Shown: positions 46,022 through 53,574 of the stretch, piece by piece
Numbering within the stretch: the first letter of the stretch is position 1
How the letters are laid out: each line of letters begins with the position of its first letter
Source: Arthrobacter oryzae
GTDB taxonomy: Bacteria; Actinomycetota; Actinomycetes; Actinomycetales; Micrococcaceae
Assembly (NCBI RefSeq): GCF_030812315.1
Contig: NZ_JAUSSM010000001.1
Coordinates: 124,001-188,000 of the forward strand
Direction: 5' to 3'
Length of the DNA: 64,000 nt
Notes under the pieces: model-generated
The model's input: only the letters and a program-made list of their open reading frames with translations
What the model was told of the DNA's origin: nothing
Databases searched by the model: none
Position numbers and translations under genes: made by a program

Positions 46022-46104
46022 TTCTTGTTCCCTAGTCTCGAAAGGCCGATGGCGGTTCCCAGGTGGCCCAGGAACCGCCATCAATGGACTTTTCTGTCCG
46101 GAGA

Positions 46105-46314
46105 CTACGGAGCCGGAACCAGTTCCGGAGCGATGGTGTCGTTGAAGAGGGTCTGAAGGTTGGTTCCCACCAGGCCAATACCAACAAGGGCCGCGATGAC
46201 GATGAGGGCAACCATCAGACCGTATTCAACGGCCGTTGCGCCCTTCTCTTCACCCGTGAGACGGTTCTTGACGCCGGCGACAAAAGCGATCATGGAGACC
46301 AGTGCAGAATTCAT
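46105..46314 (-). CDS. flp: Flp-type major pilin (locus 2)
   Basis: A 69-residue prepilin, start ATG 46314 set by AAAGGAACAAG; an open frame to 46428 is rejected. Cleavage is read at Gly25/Ala26 in EEKGATAVEYG with Glu30 at +5, then helix LMVALIVIAALVGIGLVG. The leader is longer and more basic than in locus 1. First gene of the eight-gene locus 2 cluster. Confidence 0.94.
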   Translation of the reverse strand: MNSALVSMIAFVAGVKNRLTGEEKGATAVEYGLMVALIVIAALVGIGLVGTNLQTLFNDTIAPELVPAP

Positions 46315-46506
46315 TTTCTTGTTCCTTTTGTGAGTGCTGAAATGGTTTTCGAATTTCCCGCGCCCCCCAATTCGGCGTTGCTGGAACTTCGATACACAAA
46401 GGAATACAGGAGTCACAAATAGCCACACAACGCGTGGTTGTACTCGTCTTTTTTACTCCACTAACTGGAGGTTACTTGGGGCGAGCGACTGTAATCCTGA
46501 GATGTG

Positions 46507-46531
46507 GAGTACACGGCTACTTGGTGTACTC
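46507..46531 (-). repeat. 8-bp inverted repeat between prepilin peptidase and flp (locus 2)
   Basis: GAGTACAC (46507-46514) and GTGTACTC (46524-46531) with a 9-base spacer lie 10-34 bases after the peptidase stop and 193 bases before the flp start. There is no T-run. It could be an operator for the flp promoter or a weak terminator. Confidence 0.45.
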
Positions 46532-46539
46532 GGAAACTG

Positions 46540-47241
46540 CTACCGCGAGAACACCGTAGGCATGAGGATGCGCCCGATCTCGACGCCCCAAAGCACTGTC
46601 ACGACGCAGCCCAGGAACATGGACGGCCCGAATGGTAAAGCGGTCTTCCGCCCCGCCAATCCGGTTGTAACAAGAAGAACACTGGCAACAGCACCCACAA
46701 TGAAACCAAGGGCTATACCCAGTATCAAATGCCCGACCGAGAGGTAGCCCAAGTACAAACCAAGTGGTGCCGAAAGCTTTACGTCTCCCATGCCCATTCC
46801 GCGGGGAGAAATTAAGGCCAAAATCAGATAAATCACGAAAGTTACGGCACATCCGATGACCGCAGCGAGCAGATTTCCCCATCGTTGGTTCATGCCGGCG
46901 TCTAAAAGCAGCAGCACAAATCCGATTCCAAGCGACGGAAAGACTATCTTGTTGGGCAACAACTTGTGTTGGAGGTCAATCCGGGACAGCACAAGCCCAG
47001 CTGCGCATAGGAATAGGAATGCTGGCAGCACCCATGACCAGCCGAACCGCCAGGCCATGGCGGCGAACAGAAGCGCCGTTAGTGAAAAACTAACGTGGCT
47101 CTGCCAGCGGACCCGTCCCAACTCCAGAGTCGGAAGCAATTGTCGCGCGAGCAGCAGGGCAAGTGGAGCCACAGCAAGCCCCAAGAGCGCACACGCGATT
47201 ACCAACAGGGAAGCCGGGGGCATTTCAGTCAAAGAGGGCAC
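46540..47241 (-). CDS. tadV: Prepilin peptidase (TadV/CpaA, family A24)
   Basis: A 233-residue aspartic membrane protease that would cut the Flp and TadE precursors. The two catalytic Asp are in SRIDLQHKLLPNKIV and GMGMGDVKLSAPLG; about seven hydrophobic helices are present and the N-terminal methylase domain of PilD enzymes is absent, as in TadV. The GTG at 47241 is taken as start; ATG at 47223 is equally possible since neither has a good Shine-Dalgarno. It is the only prepilin peptidase in the window and presumably serves both tad loci. Confidence 0.9.
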   Translation of the reverse strand: MPSLTEMPPASLLVIACALLGLAVAPLALLLARQLLPTLELGRVRWQSHVSFSLTALLFAAMAWRFGWSWVLPAFLFLCAAGLVLSRIDLQHKLLPNKIVFPSLGIGFVLLLLDAGMNQRWGNLLAAVIGCAVTFVIYLILALISPRGMGMGDVKLSAPLGLYLGYLSVGHLILGIALGFIVGAVASVLLVTTGLAGRKTALPFGPSMFLGCVVTVLWGVEIGRILMPTVFSR

Positions 47242-47320
47242 CTAAGCTCGGAGTTACTCGTGGGCCAAACCGCCGAACCGAGCATCAGGACCGGCGCAGG
47301 CTGGCTACCTAGAGCCTATT

Positions 47321-47350
47321 TTGACCAGCGGCCTCTGTACCCGCTATTCT
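47321..47350 (+). promoter_or_regulatory. rplM: Promoter of rplM-rpsI
   Basis: TTGACC (47321-47326) and TATTCT (47345-47350) with an 18-base spacer: the best -35/-10 pair seen in the window. Transcription would start near 47357, giving a leader of about 200 bases before rplM. Confidence 0.7.
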
Positions 47351-47373
47351 TGATAGTCGTTGTGCGTGTCCTT

Positions 47374-47438
47374 TCTCGATGATGCGTGCCCGCTGAGAAT
47401 CCGGTTGCAGGATAACTACTCCTCGGGCACATTCGAGA
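47374..47438 (+). promoter_or_regulatory. Structured leader of rplM-rpsI
   Basis: TCTCGA (47374-47379) pairs with TCGAGA (47433-47438); inside, GTGCCCG (47386-47392) pairs with CGGGCAC (47424-47430), and ATCC (47399-47402) with GGAT (47410-47413). The nested stems form a stem-loop in the presumed 200-base leader. L13 is known to control its own operon in Escherichia coli and an L13 leader is described in Firmicutes; this element may be an equivalent, by inference. Confidence 0.55.
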
Positions 47439-47557
47439 CCTCTGGACCACTGGATTTCTAGAGCCCTCACCTCTGTTCCGGTAGCGCATAGATAGTAGGT
47501 GCACACGCTTACGTGACACCTAAACAAGAACGCCAGAACAAGAACGAGGCAAACACC

Positions 47558-48001
47558 GTGCGTACGTACACCCCGAAGCCCGGCGATATCAACCGCCAGT
47601 GGCACGTCATTGACGCCACCGACGTTGTCCTTGGTCGTCTCGCCAGCCAGACCGCAATCCTGCTGCGCGGCAAGCACAAGGCCACCTTTGCTCCCCACAT
47701 GGACATGGGCGACTTCGTCATCATCATCAACGCTGAGAAGGTTGCCCTCACCGGCGCCAAGCTCGAGCAGAAGCGCGCTTACCGGCACTCCGGCTACCCG
47801 GGCGGCCTGACCTCCGTCACCTACGCGGAGCTGCTGGAATCCAACCCGGTCCGCGCCGTGGAGAAGGCCATCAAGGGCATGCTCCCGAAGAACTCCCTCG
47901 CTGCACAGCAGCTGGGCAAGCTGAAGGTGTACCGCGGTGCAGAGCACCCGCACGCGGCTCAGCAGCCCAAGACTTTCGAAATTTCCCAGGTCGCCCAGTA
48001 G
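47558..48001 (+). CDS. rplM: 50S ribosomal protein L13
   Basis: The GTG at 47558 (GAGG upstream) gives 147 residues, the usual L13 length; a frame from 47513 adds 15 residues and is rejected. Contains [40 protein letters not shown] and the C-terminal [20 protein letters not shown] with HPHAAQQP. L13 is an early 50S assembly protein and begins the two-gene operon with rpsI. Confidence 0.97.
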   Translation: MRTYTPKPGDINRQWHVIDATDVVLGRLASQTAILLRGKHKATFAPHMDMGDFVIIINAEKVALTGAKLEQKRAYRHSGYPGGLTSVTYAELLESNPVRAVEKAIKGMLPKNSLAAQQLGKLKVYRGAEHPHAAQQPKTFEISQVAQ

Positions 48002-48039
48002 TCCTGGCCACCAAACAACTTATCTATACAAGGAGAACC

Positions 48040-48546
48040 GTGGCTCAGAACGAAGAGACCACCGAAGCCGTTGCGGCTGAGGAAACCCTGACCAGCTACA
48101 CCTCGGAAAGCGGTCCTGCGGAAGCAGAAGCGCCCAAGAAGGAACGCCCGGCACTGACCGTCGCCGGCGCCGCAGTTGGCCGTCGTAAGGAAGCCGTGGC
48201 ACGTGTTCGCATCGTGCCCGGTACCGGCAAGTGGATCATCAACGGCCGAGAGCTGGCCAACTACTTCCCGAACAAGCTGCACCAGCAGGATGTCAACGAG
48301 CCGTTCAAGATCCTTGATCTGGATGGCGCCTACGACGTCTTCGCACGCATCCACGGTGGTGGCATTTCCGGCCAGGCCGGTGCCCTGCGCCTTGGCATCG
48401 CCCGTTCATTGAACGAGATCGACACCGAGAACAACCGCGCCACCCTGAAGAAGGCCGGCTACCTCCGCCGTGACGCACGCGTCATCGAGCGTAAGAAGGC
48501 TGGTCTCAAGAAGGCCCGTAAGGCTCAGCAGTACTCCAAGCGCTAA
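48040..48546 (+). CDS. rpsI: 30S ribosomal protein S9 with acidic N-terminal extension
   Basis: GTG start after AAGGAG. The S9 core begins near residue 45 ([20 protein letters not shown]) and ends with the invariant [17 protein letters not shown] tail that touches the P-site tRNA. About 40 acidic residues precede the core, giving 168 residues against about 130 in Escherichia coli. A strong terminator follows. Confidence 0.97.
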   Translation: MAQNEETTEAVAAEETLTSYTSESGPAEAEAPKKERPALTVAGAAVGRRKEAVARVRIVPGTGKWIINGRELANYFPNKLHQQDVNEPFKILDLDGAYDVFARIHGGGISGQAGALRLGIARSLNEIDTENNRATLKKAGYLRRDARVIERKKAGLKKARKAQQYSKR

Positions 48547-48557
48547 ACCCGCTTGCC

Positions 48558-48601
48558 GGAAGCCCGTCCCGCCATTTGGCGGGGCGGGCTTCCGCTGTTT
48601 T
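48558..48601 (+). terminator. Rho-independent terminator after rpsI
   Basis: GGAAGCCCG-t-CCCGCC pairs with GGCGGG-g-CGGGCTTCC around an ATTT loop (48558-48593), followed by GCTGTTTT. It ends the rplM-rpsI operon 11 bases after the stop codon. Confidence 0.92.
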
Positions 48602-48698
48602 AAGGCACCAACGCTCCCGGGGTCGTAACAGCCGGGCGCGCAACAACCAAGGCGTACCTCGGCTGGAGCCAGAAGTCAGCTCCACCGGGTCCATCGTC

Positions 48699-48711
48699 TA
48701 AACTTGACCCG
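48699..48711 (+). promoter_or_regulatory. glmM: Leaderless-type promoter of glmM
   Basis: TAAACT at 48699-48704 followed by 7 bases and the ATG at 48712, with no Shine-Dalgarno. The geometry equals that of truA. Confidence 0.55.
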
Positions 48712-50070
48712 ATGTCTAGATTATTTGGAACAGATGGTGTCCGGGGCCTGGCAAACGGCCTGCTCACAGCAGAGCTGGCAATGCAGCTGGCGCAAGCGGC
48801 CGCCGTCGTACTCGGCCACCAACGCACCACGAACGGTGCCCGGCCGCGCGCAGTGGTGGCCCGCGATCCGCGGGCCAGCGGTGAGTTCATCTCCGCGGCC
48901 GTCTCGGCGGGACTCTCCAGTTCAGGCATCGATGTCTATGACGCCGGCGTGCTTCCCACCCCGGCCGCCGCGTACCTGGTGGCCGACCTCAAGGCAGATT
49001 TCGGCGTGATGATCTCGGCCTCCCACAACCCTGCTCCCGACAACGGCATCAAGTTCTTCGCCAAAGGCGGCCAGAAGCTGCCTGACGAGGTTGAGGACGC
49101 CATCGAGGAACAGATGGGCAAGGACGCGTTCCGCCCCACCGGAAGCGACGTGGGCCGCATACAGACCTTCTCCGACGCCGAGGACCGCTACATCGTCCAC
49201 CTGCTGAGTACCCTGCCGCACCGCCTCGACGGGCTGAAGATCGTCCTCGACTGCGCCCACGGCGCCGCCAGCGGCTGTTCCCCGCAGCTCTTCAACGACG
49301 CCGGCGCTGAAATTGTGGTCATTGGTGCGGAGCCCGACGGCCTGAACATCAACGACGGCGTTGGCTCGACCCACCTCGGCGCCCTGCAGCGTGCCGTGGT
49401 GGAGCACGGTGCCGACCTGGGCATCGCGCACGACGGCGACGCCGACCGCTGCCTTGCCATCGACCACGAAGGCAACGAGGTGGACGGCGACCAGATCATG
49501 GCCATCCTCGCGCTGGCGCTGAAGGAGTCCGGGAAGCTCAAGGACAACGTCCTGGTTGCCACGGTCATGAGCAACCTCGGCCTGAAGATCGCCCTCCGCA
49601 ATGCGGGCATCACCATCCGCGAAACTGCGGTGGGGGACCGTTACGTTCTTGAGGAAATGCGCGACGGCGGGTTCAACCTCGGCGGCGAACAGTCCGGACA
49701 CGTTATTTTCGCCGATCACGCGACTACGGGAGACGGTCTCTTGACGGGCCTGCAGCTGGCTGCACAGGTGGCGCTCACGGGCCGGCCGCTGAAGGAACTG
49801 GCCACGGTGATGACCAAGCTCCCGCAGCTGATGATCAACGTCAAGAACGTGGACAAGGCGCGGGCAGGCACGGATGAGGGGGTACTCGCCGCAGTGGCCG
49901 AAGCGTCCACGGAACTGGGCGAGACCGGCCGTGTGCTCCTGCGGCCGTCCGGTACAGAGGCCCTGGTCCGCGTGATGGTGGAAGCCGCCGACATGCCGAC
50001 CGCTGAACGTATCTGCAAGCGGCTCGCCGCCGTGGTGGAAGAACGCCTGGCGGTTGCACCGGCCGTCTAA
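48712..50070 (+). CDS. glmM: Phosphoglucosamine mutase
   Basis: Converts glucosamine-6-phosphate to glucosamine-1-phosphate for UDP-GlcNAc and peptidoglycan synthesis. The 452-residue product starts [16 protein letters not shown]; the phospho-Ser is Ser104 in [13 protein letters not shown], the Mg site is AHDGDADRC, and the sugar loop is GGEQSGHV. The partner enzyme glmS lies 5.5 kb downstream. Confidence 0.98.
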   Translation: MSRLFGTDGVRGLANGLLTAELAMQLAQAAAVVLGHQRTTNGARPRAVVARDPRASGEFISAAVSAGLSSSGIDVYDAGVLPTPAAAYLVADLKADFGVMISASHNPAPDNGIKFFAKGGQKLPDEVEDAIEEQMGKDAFRPTGSDVGRIQTFSDAEDRYIVHLLSTLPHRLDGLKIVLDCAHGAASGCSPQLFNDAGAEIVVIGAEPDGLNINDGVGSTHLGALQRAVVEHGADLGIAHDGDADRCLAIDHEGNEVDGDQIMAILALALKESGKLKDNVLVATVMSNLGLKIALRNAGITIRETAVGDRYVLEEMRDGGFNLGGEQSGHVIFADHATTGDGLLTGLQLAAQVALTGRPLKELATVMTKLPQLMINVKNVDKARAGTDEGVLAAVAEASTELGETGRVLLRPSGTEALVRVMVEAADMPTAERICKRLAAVVEERLAVAPAV

Positions 50071-50115
50071 GCCGGCGCCGTCTGAGCCAACCCGGACCAG
50101 TCCGGCCCAAGACTA

Positions 50116-50151
50116 AAAGTGGTCCGCCTCCAGCCGGAGGCGGACCACTTT
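50116..50151. terminator. Bidirectional terminator between glmM and mscL
   Basis: A perfect 16-bp stem AAAGTGGTCCGCCTCC / GGAGGCGGACCACTTT with an AGCC loop; A-rich on the left and T-rich on the right, so it can stop transcripts from glmM (plus) and mscL (minus). It lies between the two convergent stop codons. Confidence 0.92.
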
Positions 50152-50166
50152 CGTCATGTCCAGAAA

Positions 50167-50562
50167 CTACGCCCTGCGACTGCCGTTCCTGAGTTCGTCG
50201 CGGATTTCGGTGAGGAGTGCGATCTGGGGGTCTTCGGCGGCCTCCTCCTTGACTTCGGTACCAATACCGAGCCGGCGGTTGCGGCGTTCGATCATGTGGT
50301 TCATGGGCACGATGACTACGAAGTAGATGGCGGCTGCCACCAGCAGGAACGAAATGATGGAGGAGATGACGGACCCGTACATGAATCCCTCCCACTGCAT
50401 CTCTTCAATGCCCTTGGCACTGAACAGGCGGCCGATCAGCGGAGTCAGCAAGCCTTCAACGATTGAGGTCACGACGGCGCCGAAGGCGGCACCCATGACC
50501 ACGGCGACGGCAAGGTCTACGACGTTGCCCTTCATGATGAAATTCTTGAATCCGGTCAACAT
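50167..50562 (-). CDS. mscL: Large-conductance mechanosensitive channel
   Basis: A 131-residue osmotic release valve. Start ATG 50562 (MLTGFKNFIMKGNVVDLAVA) with GGAAG upstream; the longer frame to 50655 is rejected. Two helices are seen, VVDLAVAVVMGAAFGAVVTS and ISSIISFLLVAAAIYFVVIV, with a C-terminal cytoplasmic helix EDPQIALLTEIRDELRN. TAGCTT 7 bases before the ATG could also make the mRNA leaderless. Confidence 0.97.
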   Translation of the reverse strand: MLTGFKNFIMKGNVVDLAVAVVMGAAFGAVVTSIVEGLLTPLIGRLFSAKGIEEMQWEGFMYGSVISSIISFLLVAAAIYFVVIVPMNHMIERRNRRLGIGTEVKEEAAEDPQIALLTEIRDELRNGSRRA

Positions 50563-50601
50563 AGCTTCCAAGCTAGTGCAGCCCCGTAAACATGATGTGA
50601 C

Positions 50602-50637
50602 AGCCAGGTAATTTCGCGGGGCGTGTCGGGCGTCACG
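50602..50637 (+). repeat. 36-bp direct repeat, copy 1
   Basis: Differs by one base from the copy at 51702-51737 and lies in the same orientation 1,100 bases away. It sits 40 bases upstream of the mscL start. Weaker similarity continues for about 23 bases to the right. Key sequence: GGTAATTTCGCGGGGC then GTGTCGGGCGTCACG. Confidence 0.9.
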
Positions 50638-50714
50638 CCAGGAGTGGACAATCACCTCATGCTCGCCGAGAGGTCATCGTCGCGAAGAGCCAGGCCCTCA
50701 CGGAGGATGGCCCC

Positions 50715-50742
50715 TTGTCCCGGATGCTAGGTGCCGTAGACT
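50715..50742 (+). promoter_or_regulatory. Promoter of the repeat-flanked gene
   Basis: TTGTCC (50715-50720) and TAGACT (50737-50742) with a 16-base spacer, 46 bases before the ATG at 50789. Confidence 0.55.
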
Positions 50743-50788
50743 CTCGTGTGCCGAAGGGCGGTCGATACTCGGGTGAGGATGGACGGGA

Positions 50789-51694
50789 ATGGTGCACCAC
50801 CGACTGAAGAAGCATGACTGTACTCTGCACACGGCTGATGTTGTTGAGCGCCTGGGGCTTCTCGTGCCATACATTGCGGAGGAGGAGGTCGGACCGGTTC
50901 GGCCGGCCGAGTTGGCGGACTGGATCTCCGTCGAGGCCGAGGACGAACCCGAAATCGACGAACACGGCTGGCTGGTGGACCTGGACGACGGGGTCGGTCT
51001 GCTCATTCGCCCCGATCGCGACGACCTGGCGGACCTGTTGGGAGAGCAGGTCGGTGTTCGCTCGGTTGTCCAGCTCGATCGCGAAGTGTTCGCCGTTGAA
51101 GCGCCCCGGCTGTGTGCCGATGGACTGCGCGCAGCCGTTATGCAGGCCGTCGCTGCTGCCAACGGGAGGGCCCATGACCTGCATCCGGCGGATCAGCCGG
51201 GCGCCCCAGCCGGAGACGGCGTAGCCCCACCCGACCCAGCCGCCACGGCTCAGACAACACATCCGGCACAGACCGTGGAACCTCCCGAGGACGACGATCT
51301 GTGCCGGCTGGTCTCCGGGGATGCCGCCAGCGACGGCCAGAAAGTTCAAATATGGGTCAACCGGAACGGCATCCTCATCCTGCCCGCCGGCACCATCCCG
51401 CACGGCCCCCTGGACCACAGCGAGAACCCACACTTTCAGCGCGCCACCGTTACGTCAGCTCGTGCGTCCGAACTTGCAAAGCGCCATGCAGGGAGATGGA
51501 TTCCCTACTCCTTCCTCAGCGACGTCCAACTGTTCCGCCCCGGGCTGGTGCGGCGTCGCTGGAGAGCTACCGTCGTGGAGCGAAGTGGCGCTTCTGCCTC
51601 GTTGACCTGGCGAGGGACACGTCCACACGCCCTGCTATTCGGTGTCTACGTCGTCGCCGGGCGCAGCCGAGGACCGGTGGACGGGCTGCCCTAA
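50789..51694 (+). CDS. Hypothetical protein flanked by direct repeats
   Basis: A 301-residue soluble protein that I do not recognise. Residues 1-110 are acidic (AEEEVGPVRPAELADWISVE, DEPEIDEHGWLVDLDDGVGL), 120-165 form a Pro/Ala/Thr linker, and 170-301 are basic with Arg-rich stretches (FRPGLVRRRWRATVV). This looks like two domains joined by a flexible hinge. A plausible promoter lies upstream and the gene plus promoter sit exactly between 36-bp direct repeats, suggesting a unit gained by insertion or recombination. A 258-codon antisense frame is considered a shadow. Whether the protein is expressed is uncertain. Confidence 0.6.
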   Translation: MVHHRLKKHDCTLHTADVVERLGLLVPYIAEEEVGPVRPAELADWISVEAEDEPEIDEHGWLVDLDDGVGLLIRPDRDDLADLLGEQVGVRSVVQLDREVFAVEAPRLCADGLRAAVMQAVAAANGRAHDLHPADQPGAPAGDGVAPPDPAATAQTTHPAQTVEPPEDDDLCRLVSGDAASDGQKVQIWVNRNGILILPAGTIPHGPLDHSENPHFQRATVTSARASELAKRHAGRWIPYSFLSDVQLFRPGLVRRRWRATVVERSGASASLTWRGTRPHALLFGVYVVAGRSRGPVDGLP

Positions 51695-51701
51695 AAGGAC
51701 G

Positions 51702-51737
51702 AGCCGGGTAATTTCGCGGGGCGTGTCGGGCGTCACG
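51702..51737 (+). repeat. 36-bp direct repeat, copy 2
   Basis: Second copy of the repeat at 50602-50637, one mismatch (the fifth base, A in copy 1 and G in copy 2). It lies 7 bases after the stop of the 301-residue hypothetical gene and before the 3' end of the next minus-strand gene. Confidence 0.9.
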
Positions 51738-51751
51738 TCGGGACTAGGCCA

Positions 51752-51844
51752 CTACCTCAGAAACAACGCCAGGATTAGAGGGCCCGCCGCGCAAAGGAGC
51801 GCCACAACAGCCAACCCTCGGACAATTTCAAACCTGGCGGCCAC
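51752..51844 (-). CDS. Possible 30-residue membrane peptide
   Basis: A GTG at 51844, overlapping the end of the upstream minus-strand gene, opens a frame for MAARFEIVRGLAVVALLCAA and a further hydrophobic stretch ending LALFLR: one helix with Arg at both ends. There is no independent Shine-Dalgarno, so translation would depend on coupling. Could be chance. Confidence 0.25.
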   Translation of the reverse strand: MAARFEIVRGLAVVALLCAAGPLILALFLR

Positions 51845-53498
51845 GGACGAATGCTGAACTCGCCAGCACCGGAGGAGGCCGGAGTTTGGCTTCATACGCC
51901 AACGCTTCCATCTCGTAGTCCGTGCCTTCCAGCACGGCGTCGTCCCGCAGCAACAGATGTATGCGCTCCTCAATCTCGGGTGTCATTTTGCGGATACCAT
52001 GCGGGGTTGTCCCGGGTCTCTCAAGGGAGCTCAGGGTCCGCATCCCCTGGACCAAGGCCAGCGTCGCCTTGACCGGATCCGATTCCAGGAACGTTCGGGA
52101 GGTCCATGCCACCTTCGCGCGTTCGAGCGGGAATGTCAGCTTCTCATCGCGGCCCTCCTGACGGACTAGAAGCACCACCCGCTGACCGGTGCCGCCCTTG
52201 GCGTGGTGGCCGCGGACCTGCGGTTCTGCTTGGATTTCGCGCACGTGAAGCCAGTGAAATGCCGCGACTACACGCGGTCGTGAGCCGCCGCCAACCAGCA
52301 GTGCCCCCTCCTTGTCGAAGCAAACAGTAAAAAGCCGGGGCAGGCCCGCAGTAGCTGACCGGGCGAACAGGCCGGGGCGTAGGACACGCAAGGCCTGCAG
52401 GAATTCCTCGTCGCGCCGGCCCTGCAGCACCGTGAAGTGGTTCAGTTCGCGGGCCACAAGGAAATACCCTCTCGCCCGAAGATCCAGCAAGGAAGAGAGG
52501 CCCAGTGCGATCAGGCAGCCGCCCACAGCCTCAGCAAGGAGAAAAGCACCGAGCCCTTTCCAGGCACTGAGCTGGGGCCCCGCCAATAATTCCGCAACCA
52601 AAGGCCACGCCAACCAAAGCGGAATTGCGACGGCAGCAAGCGGGCAAACAACCCAGAACAGGGCTTTTTGCCGTTTAACAGCGGCCGTGGAGTCCTTGCG
52701 GGAGATGTGTTTCTCGAAAGCGTCTCCGGCCGTGGAAGGAGACGAAGCAGTGGGAGGGATGGTGACCTCGAAGCTTCCCTTCCCGTCGTCGTCGATGTCT
52801 GCGAGGTTGGGCGTATGCTGCTGGTCTCGTCCCGGGGGGCCGGTCGGGTCTGGTTGGGGCTTGTCGGCATACAAACCAACCAGGACGCTGACCTCTGCAT
52901 CGACATCCACCTTGGCGAGTTCCGCCCGGAGTTCGTCCGGGTCTAAATCCGCCGGTGAAATCCCGAATTTCGCCAGCCGCCCTTTCGCAGCCAGACCCGA
53001 GACGCGCGCCGGGTCCGGCGCGGTCGTCAGGATCCACTGGGCGAAGGCGGCGGTCATGCAGTGGCAGTCGTCCTTGGCATCCGCATAAGCGTCCACGCCG
53101 GCGTAACCCATCGTCTCGCCGTGGGCATTCTGTATCTTGTTGAAGCTCAGTAGATCCAGCAGGTCGGCGTCAATGGACGCGGCGCTCCGGGGAATTCGCC
53201 ACAGCGCCGGTGGGCAACAGTAGCGAAGCAGGAAGTTTGCGACGCTGGGCACCTCCGACTGCCAGCCGTTCCAACCGCGAATGGCTGCCAGGCCATCCGG
53301 GCTGGTGATGTAGTGCTCCAGAGCCCGGAGGGTCCGGAGTCTAAGCTGCGGCAGAAACTCAAGGACGGCATTCAATCGGTCCGGTTGTGTTCCAGCCCCG
53401 CCAGTTGGCCGGTGCGGATCCTCCCGGGCCATGGTAGACAGCCGCTGCACGATGCCGTCAATTTCGCTGTTTGCGCTGGCACCCCCGATGTCCCCCAT
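51828..53498 (-). CDS. Hypothetical two-helix membrane protein
   Basis: I do not recognise this 556-residue protein. Residues 1 to about 260 are soluble, with a TMGYAGVDAYADAKDDCHCM segment containing a Cys-His-Cys cluster and an acidic linker (NLADIDDDGKGSFEV). Two hydrophobic segments follow (LFWVVCPLAAVAIPLWLAW and LGAFLLAEAVGGCLIALGL), then a long C-terminal domain ending in a basic/helical region (MTPEIEERIHLLLRDDAVLE). The ATG at 53498 is chosen because TACATT lies 6 bases before it (leaderless type); GTG at 53513 is the alternative. Downstream lies the repeat copy 2. Confidence 0.65.
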   Translation of the reverse strand: MGDIGGASANSEIDGIVQRLSTMAREDPHRPTGGAGTQPDRLNAVLEFLPQLRLRTLRALEHYITSPDGLAAIRGWNGWQSEVPSVANFLLRYCCPPALWRIPRSAASIDADLLDLLSFNKIQNAHGETMGYAGVDAYADAKDDCHCMTAAFAQWILTTAPDPARVSGLAAKGRLAKFGISPADLDPDELRAELAKVDVDAEVSVLVGLYADKPQPDPTGPPGRDQQHTPNLADIDDDGKGSFEVTIPPTASSPSTAGDAFEKHISRKDSTAAVKRQKALFWVVCPLAAVAIPLWLAWPLVAELLAGPQLSAWKGLGAFLLAEAVGGCLIALGLSSLLDLRARGYFLVARELNHFTVLQGRRDEEFLQALRVLRPGLFARSATAGLPRLFTVCFDKEGALLVGGGSRPRVVAAFHWLHVREIQAEPQVRGHHAKGGTGQRVVLLVRQEGRDEKLTFPLERAKVAWTSRTFLESDPVKATLALVQGMRTLSSLERPGTTPHGIRKMTPEIEERIHLLLRDDAVLEGTDYEMEALAYEAKLRPPPVLASSAFVRGRQV

Positions 53499-53574
53499 GC
53501 GGGAAATGTACACGGCGGCAGCTGGAGCCTTCCTTGGGCGCGCCGCCGGCCTCCGGCGGCACCCGAGAGCTTCC

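Noticed and set aside
50657..51433. Minus-strand frame opposite the repeat-flanked gene
   Set aside because: The plus-strand gene has a promoter-like pair and a better-structured protein; the antisense product has no motif. Some doubt remains because neither is recognised.
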